Positions 54,849 to 63,875 of a DNA stretch of 64,000 nucleotides are shown piece after piece. Below the pieces are notes generated by a model. That model did not search any database, was not told the DNA's origin, and was given only the letters and a program-made list of their open reading frames with translations. The DNA lies in NCBI RefSeq assembly GCF_002007235.1, contig NZ_MUHW01000015.1, positions 38,658-102,657 of the forward strand, given 5' to 3'. Position numbers and translations under genes: made by a program. Source of the stretch: Oribacterium sp. C9. Its GTDB lineage: Bacteria; Bacillota; Clostridia; Lachnospirales; Lachnospiraceae. Positions within the stretch are counted from its first letter, which is position 1. Each line of letters opens with the position of its first letter.

Positions 54849-54955
54849 GAGAAAATGCTTCCGGCGTGCGCCGGCCCACGAAATTGAAAGTACAGTCCTG
54901 CGAGTGCCGTTCTTTCAATTCGCAAGCTCAGGCACACATCCTGTCGCATTTTCTC
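54849..54955. repeat. Palindromic element A (107 bp) between purN and purD
   Basis: Ends GAGAAAATGC and GCATTTTCTC are perfect inverted repeats. The reverse complement aligns with the element at 55651-55807 along both arms, including GCTTGCGAATTGAAAGAAC and TGTACTTTCAAT; the centre differs. It has no coding capacity. Confidence 0.75.
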
Positions 54956-55001
54956 TTACGTATTGATAAACGTTAAATGTATCACAATATTAAACAGGAC
55001 C

Positions 55002-55592
55002 TTATGCTTTTGCTTCCCGTATCTCCCGGCTCATCATTTCTGCCGCCTGAGGAAGCAGCTTCCACTCAGCCTGCTCCATGACACGCTTCTGAAGAACCTC
55101 GGCAGTGTCCCCCGGCTGGATCTCAACAGCCTTCTGAAGAAGGATGCGTCCACCATCCGGAATCTCATTGACAAGATGCACCGTAGCACCGGTAACTTTA
55201 ACGCCCCTTTGGAGAGCCGCCTCATGAGGCTTCAGCCCGTACATACCCTTACCGCAGAAACTCGGAATAAGTGACGGATGAATGTTAATGATCCTGTCCG
55301 CATACTTCTTTGTGAAATCCTCACTCAGAATAGTGAGATAACCTGCAAGAATTATAAGCTCGATGCCATGCTCCTCAAGAACACTTATAAGCTTTGCCTC
55401 GTCCTTGTGAACCACAACATGTTCGATTCCCGCATTCTCCGCCCTCTCAAGAGCAAAAATGTTTTCCCGGGATCCAATCACCAGAGTGATCTCACCGTCA
55501 GGAATCTCCCCACGCCTCTCGGCATCGATGAGTGCCTGCAGATTAGTGCCGCCCCCGCTCACAAGAACAGCAATTTTAGTTTTATTATTCAT
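55002..55592 (-). CDS. purN: Phosphoribosylglycinamide formyltransferase
   Basis: PurN uses 10-formyl-THF to make FGAR. The 196-residue product has the N-terminal VSGGGTNLQ substrate loop and the catalytic NIHPSLIPSF region. ATG 55592 (MNNKTKIAV) is chosen; its ribosome site GGAG is distant (about 13 bases), so expression may be weak or coupled. Confidence 0.92.
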   Translation of the reverse strand: MNNKTKIAVLVSGGGTNLQALIDAERRGEIPDGEITLVIGSRENIFALERAENAGIEHVVVHKDEAKLISVLEEHGIELIILAGYLTILSEDFTKKYADRIINIHPSLIPSFCGKGMYGLKPHEAALQRGVKVTGATVHLVNEIPDGGRILLQKAVEIQPGDTAEVLQKRVMEQAEWKLLPQAAEMMSREIREAKA

Positions 55593-55650
55593 AATGTGTT
55601 TGCTTCTCCGAAATATTGTTGAATAACTTTGTCCTTCAGTCATAACGTGA

Positions 55651-55807
55651 GAGAAAATGCTTGGGATGGGCGCCAGGGCTTGCGAGTTGAAAGAACAGAC
55701 TTTGAAGTTATGTACGCATCAGGTTGTACGAAGTACAAACTGTGCGAACATGACGAGAAGGATGTACTTTCAATCGAGTGGGCCGGTGCCCGCCCGGGCA
55801 TTTTCTC
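55651..55807. repeat. Palindromic element B (157 bp) between purV and purN
   Basis: Ends GAGAAAATGC and GCATTTTCTC as in element A, but in opposite orientation and with a longer centre. It ends 11 bases from the purV stop codon. Confidence 0.75.
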
Positions 55808-55818
55808 GTACCATTTCA

Positions 55819-57003
55819 TCAATGATGGAACAGTCTCATACCGGTGAAGCAAACCACCATACCGTACTTATCAGCAGTATCGATAACATGGTCATCACGG
55901 ATAGATCCGCCCGGCTCAGCCACATAAGTCACACCTGACTTGCGGGCACGCTCGATATTGTCACCGAACGGGAAGAAAGCATCTGAACCGAGAGCTGTAC
56001 CTGTAAGAGTCGCGAGGTACTCCTTCTGCTCTTTTCTTGTAAAAGGAGCCGGCTGCTCGGTGAAATACATCTGCCATGCACCATCGGCGAGAACATCCTC
56101 ATACTCCTCAGAAAGGTAAACATCGATGACATTGTCACGATCAGCTCTTCTGAGACCATCCTTGAAAGGAAGGTTGAGAACTCTGTCACACTGACGAAGA
56201 TGCCAGTGATCGGCCTTGTCACCTGCGAGACGTGTGCAGTGGATTCTTGACTGCTGACCTGCTCCGACACCGATAGCCTGACCATCCTCGGCATAAGCAA
56301 CAGAATTTGACTGAGTGTACTTAAGAGTGATGAGAGCGATGGTCATGTTGAGACGGGCTTCCTCAGGGATGTCCTTGTTCTTTGTAACGATGTTTGCAAA
56401 TGCTTCGTCCGTTACCTTGTAGTCATTCCTGCCCTGCTCAAAGGTCACACCAAATACCTGCTTGCGCTCTACAGCGTCAGGTCTGTAGGAAGGGTCGATC
56501 TTTATGACATTGTAACCGCCCTTCTTCTTGGTCTTAAGGATCTCAAGAGCCTCATCAGTATATCCCGGAGCGATGACACCGTCGGAAACCTCGCGGTGAA
56601 TGATCTTTGCAGTTGTGGCATCACAAACATCTGAAAGGGCAATGAAATCGCCGTATGAAGACATTCTGTCAACACCGCGTGCTCTTGCGTAAGCACAGGC
56701 AAGAAGAGAATCATCGAGACCCTCGATATCATCAACGAAGCATGCCTTCTTGAGCTTGTCGGAAAGCTTGCGTCCGATGGCAGCACCGGAAGGAGAAACG
56801 TGCTTGAAAGAAGCGGCAGCTACCTGACCTGTAGCTTCTTTAAGATCTGAAACAAGCTGCCAGCTGTTCAGGGCATCAAGAAAATTGATGTAGCCCGGAC
56901 GACCGTTCAAGATCTCGATTGGGAGCTCGGATCCGTCATGCATGTAGATCTTTGCAGGCTTCTGATTTGGATTCATACCATACTTTAATTCAAATTCCTT
57001 CAT
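55819..57003 (-). CDS. purV: AICAR transformylase only (PurV type)
   Basis: The 394-residue protein matches the formyltransferase half of PurH (AICARFT; conserved KHVSPSGAA region and NSVAYA). The IMP cyclohydrolase half is missing; instead the adjacent gene encodes a PurO-type cyclohydrolase. It catalyses AICAR to FAICAR. Confidence 0.9.
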   Translation of the reverse strand: MKEFELKYGMNPNQKPAKIYMHDGSELPIEILNGRPGYINFLDALNSWQLVSDLKEATGQVAAASFKHVSPSGAAIGRKLSDKLKKACFVDDIEGLDDSLLACAYARARGVDRMSSYGDFIALSDVCDATTAKIIHREVSDGVIAPGYTDEALEILKTKKKGGYNVIKIDPSYRPDAVERKQVFGVTFEQGRNDYKVTDEAFANIVTKNKDIPEEARLNMTIALITLKYTQSNSVAYAEDGQAIGVGAGQQSRIHCTRLAGDKADHWHLRQCDRVLNLPFKDGLRRADRDNVIDVYLSEEYEDVLADGAWQMYFTEQPAPFTRKEQKEYLATLTGTALGSDAFFPFGDNIERARKSGVTYVAEPGGSIRDDHVIDTADKYGMVVCFTGMRLFHH

Positions 57004-57021
57004 TTGTTGATTCTCCTCTTC

Positions 57022-57747
57022 TTAGTTGACCTTCTCGAACTTGTTGATAAGTTTGTTCACAACACTTCCGTCGGTAACATTGATATAGCGCACATAAAGG
57101 GCTATCTTGTTCTCTTCGTTCAGGCTGTTCCAGATCATATCCGCAAATTCATCTGCGCTGTTCGGGATCTTTACGCGCTCAGGCTCTCCCTCAAAGGTCG
57201 GGATAGGATTTCCGTTGTGCTTGTATGTATGGATGAAATGGCCAAGGCCCTTCTGAAGCTTGTAGGAAAATGTATAGCGCGCGCAGTCTGTGCCCTCGGC
57301 GTCCTGAGATTTAAGGATAGACATCTTATAGCTCTCGGAATCATCAAGAGAAACAACACCGCTGATTCTCGGAGTCCAGTTAGGACCGTCCGGCTCGAAC
57401 TCTCTTGTCTCAAGGGCTTCTTCAAAGGTATCCCCGTTCTTCATGAAATCAAAGATGGTATCTGTCTGATCACCGTTTGTAACGATGAGGTTGTCTCCGA
57501 TCTTTCGGATAGGACTGTAAATGATGAGGCTTGGATCCTCGACCTTGCTTGAATCAGCAGGATAGATGGTAACTGTATCGCCATTCTCTGTGAAAACTCT
57601 GTTTCTTGAGTTAGCGGAACGTCCCATGATGAAATATGCCACTGCAACAGATAAACCGTCCTCTGACTTTCCGATGATGATTCCGCGTCCCGGATATTCG
57701 TTGTTCTTAAGCAGAGCGTCGATATCTGCGATGTCGTATGTTGCCAT
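57022..57747 (-). CDS. purO: IMP cyclohydrolase, PurO type
   Basis: The 241-residue protein matches the archaeal-type IMP cyclohydrolase family (start with YPGRGIIIGKS, and the FIMGRSANSRNR segment). It closes the purine ring to IMP. It lies 18 bases upstream of purV and is translated just before it, so the pair replaces bifunctional PurH. Confidence 0.88.
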   Translation of the reverse strand: MATYDIADIDALLKNNEYPGRGIIIGKSEDGLSVAVAYFIMGRSANSRNRVFTENGDTVTIYPADSSKVEDPSLIIYSPIRKIGDNLIVTNGDQTDTIFDFMKNGDTFEEALETREFEPDGPNWTPRISGVVSLDDSESYKMSILKSQDAEGTDCARYTFSYKLQKGLGHFIHTYKHNGNPIPTFEGEPERVKIPNSADEFADMIWNSLNEENKIALYVRYINVTDGSVVNKLINKFEKVN

Positions 57748-57801
57748 AATTATCCTCCCAAATGATATATGTATATAAGTTTTGATACCGTGAATTTGTT
57801 A

Positions 57802-58851
57802 TTATTCAAGAACTACCTTGTCATCAGATCTGATGATCTCTCCAAGATGATAAGCCTCAACTCCGTTCTCTCTGAGAACCTTAAGTGCTGTCTCCTCATC
57901 CTTCTTTGATACAACAACGCTCATTCCCACGCCCATGTTGTAGGTATTGAACATATCACGGGTTGAAACGTTGCCGGTCTTCTGGATGAGCTTAAAGATA
58001 GGAAGAACTCTTACATCAGACATGCTGATCTTTGCTCCGAATCCGTCAGGAATGGATCTTGGGATGTTCTCATAGAATCCGCCGCCTGTGATATGGCTGA
58101 TGCCCTTGACCGTCACAGCCTCGAGAAGCTTAAGTACAGGCTTTACATAGATAACGGTAGGAGTGAGAAGTGTCTCTCCGAGAGACTTTCCCTCAAGCTC
58201 GGGAAGCGGCTTCTTAAGCTCTTCCTTACTGATGTTGTCAATGTCAAAAACCTTTCTCACAAGTGAGAAACCATTGGAATGAACACCGGAGCTTGGAAGT
58301 GCGATAACGACGTCGCCCTCTTCCATGGAGTTGTTGTCGATGATATTTTCCTTGTCAACGATACCTACAGAAAAACCTGCGAGATCGAACTCGTCCTCAG
58401 GATAGAAGCCCGGCATCTCTGCTGTCTCACCGCCAACGAGAGCACTGTCACTCTGAACACATCCCTCGGCAACACCCTTTACGATGTCGGCGATCTTCTC
58501 GGGAACATTCTTGCCGCAGGCGATATAGTCAAGGAAGAAAAGAGGCTTGGCGCCGCAGCAGATAACATCGTTCACACACATGGCAACGCAGTCGATACCC
58601 ACTGTGTCATACTTCTCCATAAGGAAGGAGATCTTCAGCTTGGTTCCTACTCCATCGGTTCCTGAAACAAGAACAGGATGCTTATATCCCTCAGGAAGCT
58701 CGAAAAGTCCGCCGAAACCGCCGAGGCCGGATGCAACTCCGGCTGTCATGGTTCTGGCAACATACTGCTTCATGAGTTCAACTGATCTGTATCCGGCGGT
58801 AATGTCTACACCGGCATCCTTGTAAGCTTCGCTATAGCTCTTTGTATTCAT
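57802..58851 (-). CDS. purM: Phosphoribosylformylglycinamidine cyclo-ligase
   Basis: PurM makes AIR. The 349-residue product has the GTDGVGTKLKI ATP-binding segment and the GGETAEMPGFY region. ATG 58851 is preferred; a TTG three codons upstream at better spacing to AGGAG is an alternative. It starts two bases after purF ends. Confidence 0.95.
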   Translation of the reverse strand: MNTKSYSEAYKDAGVDITAGYRSVELMKQYVARTMTAGVASGLGGFGGLFELPEGYKHPVLVSGTDGVGTKLKISFLMEKYDTVGIDCVAMCVNDVICCGAKPLFFLDYIACGKNVPEKIADIVKGVAEGCVQSDSALVGGETAEMPGFYPEDEFDLAGFSVGIVDKENIIDNNSMEEGDVVIALPSSGVHSNGFSLVRKVFDIDNISKEELKKPLPELEGKSLGETLLTPTVIYVKPVLKLLEAVTVKGISHITGGGFYENIPRSIPDGFGAKISMSDVRVLPIFKLIQKTGNVSTRDMFNTYNMGVGMSVVVSKKDEETALKVLRENGVEAYHLGEIIRSDDKVVLE

Positions 58852-58853
58852 AA

Positions 58854-60386
58854 TCAAATCTTCTCCTCTTCCTTCAGTGACGCACATGAGTTGTCGTCGA
58901 ATTTTTCTATATACTCATCATCGGAATGCTCATCCGATTTAACAGTATGCTGTTCTCTCCATTCCTTTGAGATCTTCTCTTCAAAGCGGTTCTTCGAAGT
59001 AACGGAAGGAATTTCAGTAGGATATTTTCCATCGAAGCATGCGGTACAGAAGCCCTTCTGACCGGTCTTGTCTGCGATTTTGACGATGTTTTCGACAGAA
59101 ATGTATCCGAGGGAATCTGCTCCGATTATTTTGGCAGTTTCTTCAACGGAATGATGGCAGGCTATGAGATTATCACGGGAATCGATATCTATGCCGTAGT
59201 AGCATGGATTCATGAAAGGAGGTGCTGTAATACGCATGTGAACTTCCCTGGCACCGGCTTCTCTTACGATGCGGACGAGACGTTCACTGGTAGTACCGCG
59301 GACGATGGAATCGTCTACGAGGATGACTCTCTTTCCTTCGATCTCGGAACGGATGGCATTGAGCTTGATCTTAACGAGATTCTCACGCTCAGTCTGTCCC
59401 GGAGCTATGAAGGTACGGCCGATGTACTTGTTCTTCAAAAGGCCTATACCGTATGGGATTCCTGATTCACGGGAATAACCGACAGCTGCATCGAGACCTG
59501 AATCAGGTACACCGATTACCACATCGGCATCAACAGGATGTTCCTGAGCAAGGAAACGTCCGGCCTGAACTCTTGCCTCATGTACTGAAGCGCCGTCAAG
59601 AATCGAATCAGGACGTGCAAAATAGATATATTCGAAAACGCACATTGAGCGCTTTACTTTATTGCAATGATCTTTTATAGAACGGATTCCGTTGTGATCT
59701 ACAACGATGATCTCACCCGGTTCAACATCGCGGACCAGTTTGCCGCCTACTGCTTCGATGGCGCAGGACTCGCTGGCAAAAACCACTGAACCGTCTTCGA
59801 GCTTTCCATAGCAGAGCGGATGGAAACCATGCTCGTCTCTTGCAGCGATAAGCTTGGAAGGAGACATTATAACTAAGGAATATGCACCGTGAAGCTTATC
59901 AAGTGATTTGTTTACAGCTTCCTCGATGGAACCTGTCTTTATACGCTCTCTGGTGATAATGTATGAGATTGCTTCTGTATCTGTGGTTGACTGGAAAATG
60001 CATCCATTCATCTCGAGTTCTGAACGGAGCTCATAAGAATTTACCAGATTTCCGTTGTGGCAGAGAGCCATGCGACCCTTAACATGGTTCACAACGATAG
60101 GCTGGGTATTGATACGATTTGTGATTCCGCTGGTGGCGTAGCGTACATGTCCGACAGCCATCTGACCGTTACCGAGACGTTCTATCTCGCTTTCAGGCAT
60201 AGCTTCGCTTACGAGTCCGAGCTCGCGGCGGAAACGGAAAAGACCCTCATCGTTTACTACGATACCTGCAGATTCCTGACCTCTGTGCTGCAGAGCATAA
60301 AGTGCATAATATGTAAGACGTGCCAATGGTTTTGTTGTCTTGGAATAAATTCCGAAGACACCGCACTCCTCATGAAGTTTACCCAT
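58854..60386 (-). CDS. purF: Amidophosphoribosyltransferase
   Basis: PurF commits PRPP to purine synthesis. The 510-residue enzyme has a short propeptide and catalytic Cys8 (HEECGVFG), a PRPP site (VILVDDSIVRGTTSERLV) and Cys in MCVFEY, NPCYYG and FCTAC that match the 4Fe-4S ligands of the Bacillus-type enzyme. Oxygen sensitivity of that cluster fits an anaerobe. Confidence 0.95.
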   Translation of the reverse strand: MGKLHEECGVFGIYSKTTKPLARLTYYALYALQHRGQESAGIVVNDEGLFRFRRELGLVSEAMPESEIERLGNGQMAVGHVRYATSGITNRINTQPIVVNHVKGRMALCHNGNLVNSYELRSELEMNGCIFQSTTDTEAISYIITRERIKTGSIEEAVNKSLDKLHGAYSLVIMSPSKLIAARDEHGFHPLCYGKLEDGSVVFASESCAIEAVGGKLVRDVEPGEIIVVDHNGIRSIKDHCNKVKRSMCVFEYIYFARPDSILDGASVHEARVQAGRFLAQEHPVDADVVIGVPDSGLDAAVGYSRESGIPYGIGLLKNKYIGRTFIAPGQTERENLVKIKLNAIRSEIEGKRVILVDDSIVRGTTSERLVRIVREAGAREVHMRITAPPFMNPCYYGIDIDSRDNLIACHHSVEETAKIIGADSLGYISVENIVKIADKTGQKGFCTACFDGKYPTEIPSVTSKNRFEEKISKEWREQHTVKSDEHSDDEYIEKFDDNSCASLKEEEKI

Positions 60387-60538
60387 AAATCTCCTTACTG
60401 AAAAAACAAATTAGTATTGCTGTTTATAAAAGGTTCGATCATTCAGCCCGAATGCATTATTCGGATTTCTTATCAAATGAAAGAAGCAGAATTAACAGCA
60501 GCAATATCAGTGTTACTTTTTATTGCAGAAACAAAAAA

Positions 60539-61033
60539 TCAGTTATTGAACTGAGCTTCTATGGCTGTGTTTTTTTCAATGATCTTTTTGTGATTCTCGT
60601 CACGCTCAGCCTGAAGCTTATCTGCAAGTTCCTGATCTTCTACTGCAAGTATCTCAATGGCGAGAAGAGCCGCGTTCTTTGCAGTGTTTACACCTACTGT
60701 AGCAACCGGGATTCCGGGTGGCATCATAACTGTTGAAAGCAGGGCATCCATTCCATCCAGTACCTTTGAAGAACATGGGATACCGATAACAGGAAGTGTG
60801 GTGTTGGCAGCGATGGCACCTGCAAGATGAGCAGCCATACCGGCAGCGGCGATAATGACACCGAAGCCCTTATCTCTCGCTGATCTTGAAAACTCAGCAG
60901 CCTCCTCAGGGGTTCTGTGGGCACTGTACACATGAACCTCGACAGGTACGCCATAGTCTTTAAGAACAGTGATACCTTTTTCAACGATAGGAAGATCTGA
61001 ATCGCTTCCCATAATGACAGCAACTTTTTTCAT
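60539..61033 (-). CDS. purE: 5-(carboxyamino)imidazole ribonucleotide mutase
   Basis: The 164-residue enzyme has the class I/II PurE signature GSDSDLP and SAHRTPE. No purK is seen here; it may be elsewhere or the enzyme may use CO2 directly. ATG 61033 follows AAGGAG. It is the first large gene of the operon, directly after a leader terminator. Confidence 0.93.
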   Translation of the reverse strand: MKKVAVIMGSDSDLPIVEKGITVLKDYGVPVEVHVYSAHRTPEEAAEFSRSARDKGFGVIIAAAGMAAHLAGAIAANTTLPVIGIPCSSKVLDGMDALLSTVMMPPGIPVATVGVNTAKNAALLAIEILAVEDQELADKLQAERDENHKKIIEKNTAIEAQFNN

Positions 61034-61063
61034 TAAAACTCCTTTTCCAACCACGCTTTAAGC

Positions 61064-61098
61064 GCAAAAAAAGGGAACAGCATATAGCTGTTCCCTTT
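61064..61098 (-). terminator. Terminator/attenuator between the leader ORF and purE
   Basis: AAAGGGAACAGC/GCTGTTCCCTTT stem of 12 bp with a 5-base loop and T7 run on the minus strand, ending about 30 bases before the purE start. Confidence 0.85.
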
Positions 61099-61100
61099 GG

Positions 61101-61253
61101 TTATATAAAGATATTGATGAAATTGCGGAATGAACGCTTGATTCCGATAGAAATCTGCACGAAAAAAACCACGCAAAGAGCATACACTCCGGAGGATATG
61201 AGGGCAGAATTTTCTCTGCAGTGAACAGTATTGTCAAAACCCATTCGCTTCAT
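61101..61253 (-). CDS. Leader ORF, 50-residue putative small membrane protein
   Basis: The ATG at 61253 lies about 45 bases downstream of a consensus promoter, with AAAGGA and GAGG upstream. The product starts MKRMGFDNTV, has a hydrophobic segment (about residues 19-37, ISSGVYALCVVFFVQISIG) and a basic C terminus (KRSFRNF). TAA at 61101 is three bases before the terminator hairpin. I recognise no family. A leader peptide role in attenuation, or a true small membrane protein, are both possible. Confidence 0.55.
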   Translation of the reverse strand: MKRMGFDNTVHCRENSALISSGVYALCVVFFVQISIGIKRSFRNFINIFI

Positions 61254-61298
61254 CCTCAAGAATCCTTTCAACTTAATCTGCTGAACAATAACAACAGA

Positions 61299-61327
61299 AT
61301 TATATTAAATGGATATTTATGCGTCAA
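61299..61327 (-). promoter_or_regulatory. Sigma-A promoter of the purine operon
   Basis: TTGACG and TATAAT with a 17-base spacer, a near-perfect consensus, just after htpG. Confidence 0.85.
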
Positions 61328-61346
61328 GTCTGTAAAAACGCTGTAA

Positions 61347-61378
61347 TATTTCCAATTTGTAAACACTAATTTGGAATA
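61347..61378 (-). terminator. Weak A/T-rich hairpin after htpG
   Basis: TATTCCAAATT/AAATTGGAAATA can pair around a 9-base loop; there is no clean T tract. Confidence 0.35.
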
Positions 61379-61395
61379 CTAATGCATTGACAGTA

Positions 61396-63474
61396 TTATT
61401 CAGCCATCTTCAGAAGGATGTCATTTGATCTCTCGATGAACTTTGTCATCTCCTCGGCAGGCAATGGTGACTGCTGGATCCTTGCAAGATCATAAAGCTG
61501 CTCTGAAATAAGGGCGATAGTTTCCTTCTTGGATTCATCCTTTCCGTTGTTCATAAGGTACTTAACGAGAGGATGCTCTGTGTTAAGAATAAGAGTCTCC
61601 TGTACAGGCATAGCACCCATGCTCATGCCGCCCATTGCGTACATTTTCATCATGTCGTTCATACGACGGCTCTCCTCAGAGATGGAAAGCATAGCTGCAG
61701 TCTTTTCCTGAGTGAGCTTCTGAAGCTTTACAGTGAGGCTGTCCTTCTTTGTTGCAGTACGGATCTCTGTCTCCAGCTCCTTGGACTGCTCATCGAAGAG
61801 CTTCTGCTCATCTTCTGTTACCGAAGCCTTGAACTCCTCTGTAAGGTCAGCATCGATTCTTCTGAAGTGAACGCCCTGATTCTTTGCCTCAAGCTCAGAG
61901 ATGAATGGCTGGTCGATACGCTCTGAAAGAACTACAGCATCCTTACCTGAATTCTTGAACATGGCGATGTACTGGCTCTGCTGAACCTCGTCAGTTACAT
62001 AGTAAATTACCTTGTTCTTTTCCTTATCGTCTGAAGAAGACTCTTCTGTCTTGGCACTTGTGTCAGCATTGGCATCTGACTTAGCCTCGGTTGAAGCATC
62101 ATTCTCAGAATTTTCTTCAACATCGATCTTGTTTACTTCGAGACACTCAGGAAGAGCGAGATACTTGCCGTTGATATCCTTGAAAAGGATGTAATCTGTC
62201 ATCTTCTGACAGAACTTATCGTCACGGAGGCAACCGTACTTGATGAACGGTGCGATGTCATCCCAATATTTCTCATAGTTCTCACGGTCAACCTTGCACA
62301 TGCCGGAAAGCTTGTCAGCCACCTTCTTTGTGATGTAATCGGAGATCTTCTTAACGAATCCGTCGTTCTGAAGCTGTGATCTGGAAACATTGAGAGGAAG
62401 ATCCGGACAATCGATGACACCCTTAAGGAGCATGAGGTACTCAGGGATAACTTCCTTGATGTTGTCGGCTACAAATACCTGGTTGTTGTAGAGCTTGATA
62501 GTTCCCTCTGCTGACTCATACTCCATATTGATCTTAGGGAAGTAAAGAATTCCCTTAAGGTTGTATGGATAATCCATGTTGAGGTGGATCCAGAACAGAG
62601 GCTCCTTATAATCGTGGAATACCTTGTGGTAGAACTCGATATAGTCTTCCTTCTTGCACTCGCTCGGAGACTTTGTCCAGAGAGGATGTGTGTCGTTAAG
62701 AAGAACAGGACGCTTTTCGATCTTTACCTTTGCAGGAGTCTTGGTCTCCTTGCCGTCCTTGTCTGTCTCTGTCTTCTCAGGAATCTCTTCGAGAACTACA
62801 TCTGAATCAAGCTTCTTGTCAGCATCAATGGTCTCTGAGTCCTTAGGGAGCTTTGTGATATATATTTCAACAGGCATGAAAGAACAATACTTATCTATGA
62901 TCTCTCTCATCTCCCACTCATTGTCATATTTGAGAGCATCGTCGTTAAGATGGAGAGTGATCACTGTACCGATATCAGTCTTGTTTCCGTCTGTAAGCTC
63001 AAAATCTGTTCCGCCGTTGCAGTTCCAGTGTACAGCCTTAGCTCCTTCTTTATAGGAAAGAGTATCGATCTCAACCTGATCTGCAACCATGAATACGCTG
63101 TAGAAACCGAGACCGAAGTGACCGATGATCTGGTCGTTGTTGGCCTTATCCTTATATGTATTGATGAAATCGGTCGCACCTGAGAAAGCGATCTGGTTGA
63201 TATATTTATCAACTTCTTCCTCAGTCATACCGATACCGTTGTCCTTGATGGTAACTGTGCGCTTATCGGAATCAACGATAACGTCTACTCTTCCTTTATA
63301 GTCTGAAGGTTTTGTCCACTCGCCAATGAGGCTGAGCTTATCGAGTTTTGTAATAGCATCGCAGGCATTGGATACTACTTCACGTACAAAGATATCCTGA
63401 TCTGAATACATCCACTTCTTTATGATAGGGAAAATATTCTCAGAATTGATAGATAATGAACCTTTCTTTGACAT
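61396..63474 (-). CDS. htpG: Molecular chaperone HtpG (Hsp90)
   Basis: The 692-residue Hsp90 has the GHKL ATPase motifs in the N-terminal domain: NACDAITKLD, DNGIGM and GHFGLGFYS. The middle domain follows from about 230. The segment near 455-490 (Glu/Asp/Ser/Ala-rich) is an insert absent from E. coli HtpG. The C-terminal dimerisation domain keeps a Met-rich MNDMMKMYAMGG segment. The promoter overlaps a CIRCE-like operator. Confidence 0.95.
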   Translation of the reverse strand: MSKKGSLSINSENIFPIIKKWMYSDQDIFVREVVSNACDAITKLDKLSLIGEWTKPSDYKGRVDVIVDSDKRTVTIKDNGIGMTEEEVDKYINQIAFSGATDFINTYKDKANNDQIIGHFGLGFYSVFMVADQVEIDTLSYKEGAKAVHWNCNGGTDFELTDGNKTDIGTVITLHLNDDALKYDNEWEMREIIDKYCSFMPVEIYITKLPKDSETIDADKKLDSDVVLEEIPEKTETDKDGKETKTPAKVKIEKRPVLLNDTHPLWTKSPSECKKEDYIEFYHKVFHDYKEPLFWIHLNMDYPYNLKGILYFPKINMEYESAEGTIKLYNNQVFVADNIKEVIPEYLMLLKGVIDCPDLPLNVSRSQLQNDGFVKKISDYITKKVADKLSGMCKVDRENYEKYWDDIAPFIKYGCLRDDKFCQKMTDYILFKDINGKYLALPECLEVNKIDVEENSENDASTEAKSDANADTSAKTEESSSDDKEKNKVIYYVTDEVQQSQYIAMFKNSGKDAVVLSERIDQPFISELEAKNQGVHFRRIDADLTEEFKASVTEDEQKLFDEQSKELETEIRTATKKDSLTVKLQKLTQEKTAAMLSISEESRRMNDMMKMYAMGGMSMGAMPVQETLILNTEHPLVKYLMNNGKDESKKETIALISEQLYDLARIQQSPLPAEEMTKFIERSNDILLKMAE

Positions 63475-63525
63475 ATAAACACCTCTTTATGTAAATTTTT
63501 AGTATTTTTTTAATCAACGAAATGT

Positions 63526-63554
63526 AGTATAGCACCGCTATTAGCACTCTGCAA
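63526..63554 (-). promoter_or_regulatory. Sigma-A promoter of htpG
   Basis: TTGCAG and TATACT with a 17-base spacer, about 50 bases before the ATG. Confidence 0.75.
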
Positions 63555-63567
63555 GATAAGCTGCTAA
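63541..63567. promoter_or_regulatory. CIRCE-like operator (HrcA) at htpG
   Basis: TTAGCACTC, nine bases, then AGCTGCTAA: the left half is a perfect CIRCE half and the right half matches the TGCTAA part of GAGTGCTAA at the exact 9-base spacing. It overlaps the -35 and spacer of the htpG promoter. Confidence 0.65.
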
Positions 63568-63651
63568 CAATTAATAATTTCTTCATTTAGTGAAGTGGTG
63601 CGAAAAATCCGCGAGATGTTACCGGCTCACTCGGTTGAAAGCTATTAATAC

Positions 63652-63686
63652 AAAAAAAGAATTCCTTTTGGGAATTCTTTTTTTAA
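63652..63686 (-). terminator. Terminator of the tRNA-Asn-Thr-Met cluster
   Basis: AGAATTCC/GGAATTCT stem within A7/T7 tracts on the minus strand after tRNA-Met. Confidence 0.85.
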
Positions 63687-63760
63687 TGGAACCGCGGGGA
63701 CTCGAACCCTGGACCGATCGGTTATGAGCCGACTGCTCTAACCAACTGAGCTACGGTTCC
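63687..63760 (-). tRNA. tRNA-Met (anticodon CAT)
   Basis: Acceptor GGAACCG/CGGTTCC, D-loop AGCTCAGTTGGTTAGAGCA, anticodon stem GTCGG/CCGAT with loop CTCATAA, T-loop GGTTCGAGTCC. It lacks initiator features such as the mispaired first base, so it is probably the elongator; tRNA-Ile2 with a modified CAT is an alternative. Confidence 0.9.
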
Positions 63761-63798
63761 ATACGATATTTACTTGATCTGTTTATCTCAAAGATAAA

Positions 63799-63871
63799 AG
63801 CCGGGATTCGGACTCGAACCGAAGACCTACTGATTACAAATCAGTTGCTCTACCAACTGAGCTATACCGGC
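63799..63871 (-). tRNA. tRNA-Thr (anticodon TGT)
   Basis: Anticodon stem ACTGA/TCAGT with loop TTTGTAA and T-loop GGTTCGAGTCC. One acceptor pair (position 6-67) is T-C rather than a Watson-Crick pair. CCA is not encoded. Confidence 0.88.
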
Positions 63872-63875
63872 AAAA

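Noticed and set aside
61101..61298. Purine, PRPP or ppGpp riboswitch in the purE leader
   Set aside because: The leader is largely filled by the small ORF and I could not find the conserved loops of those classes; a search with covariance models would decide.
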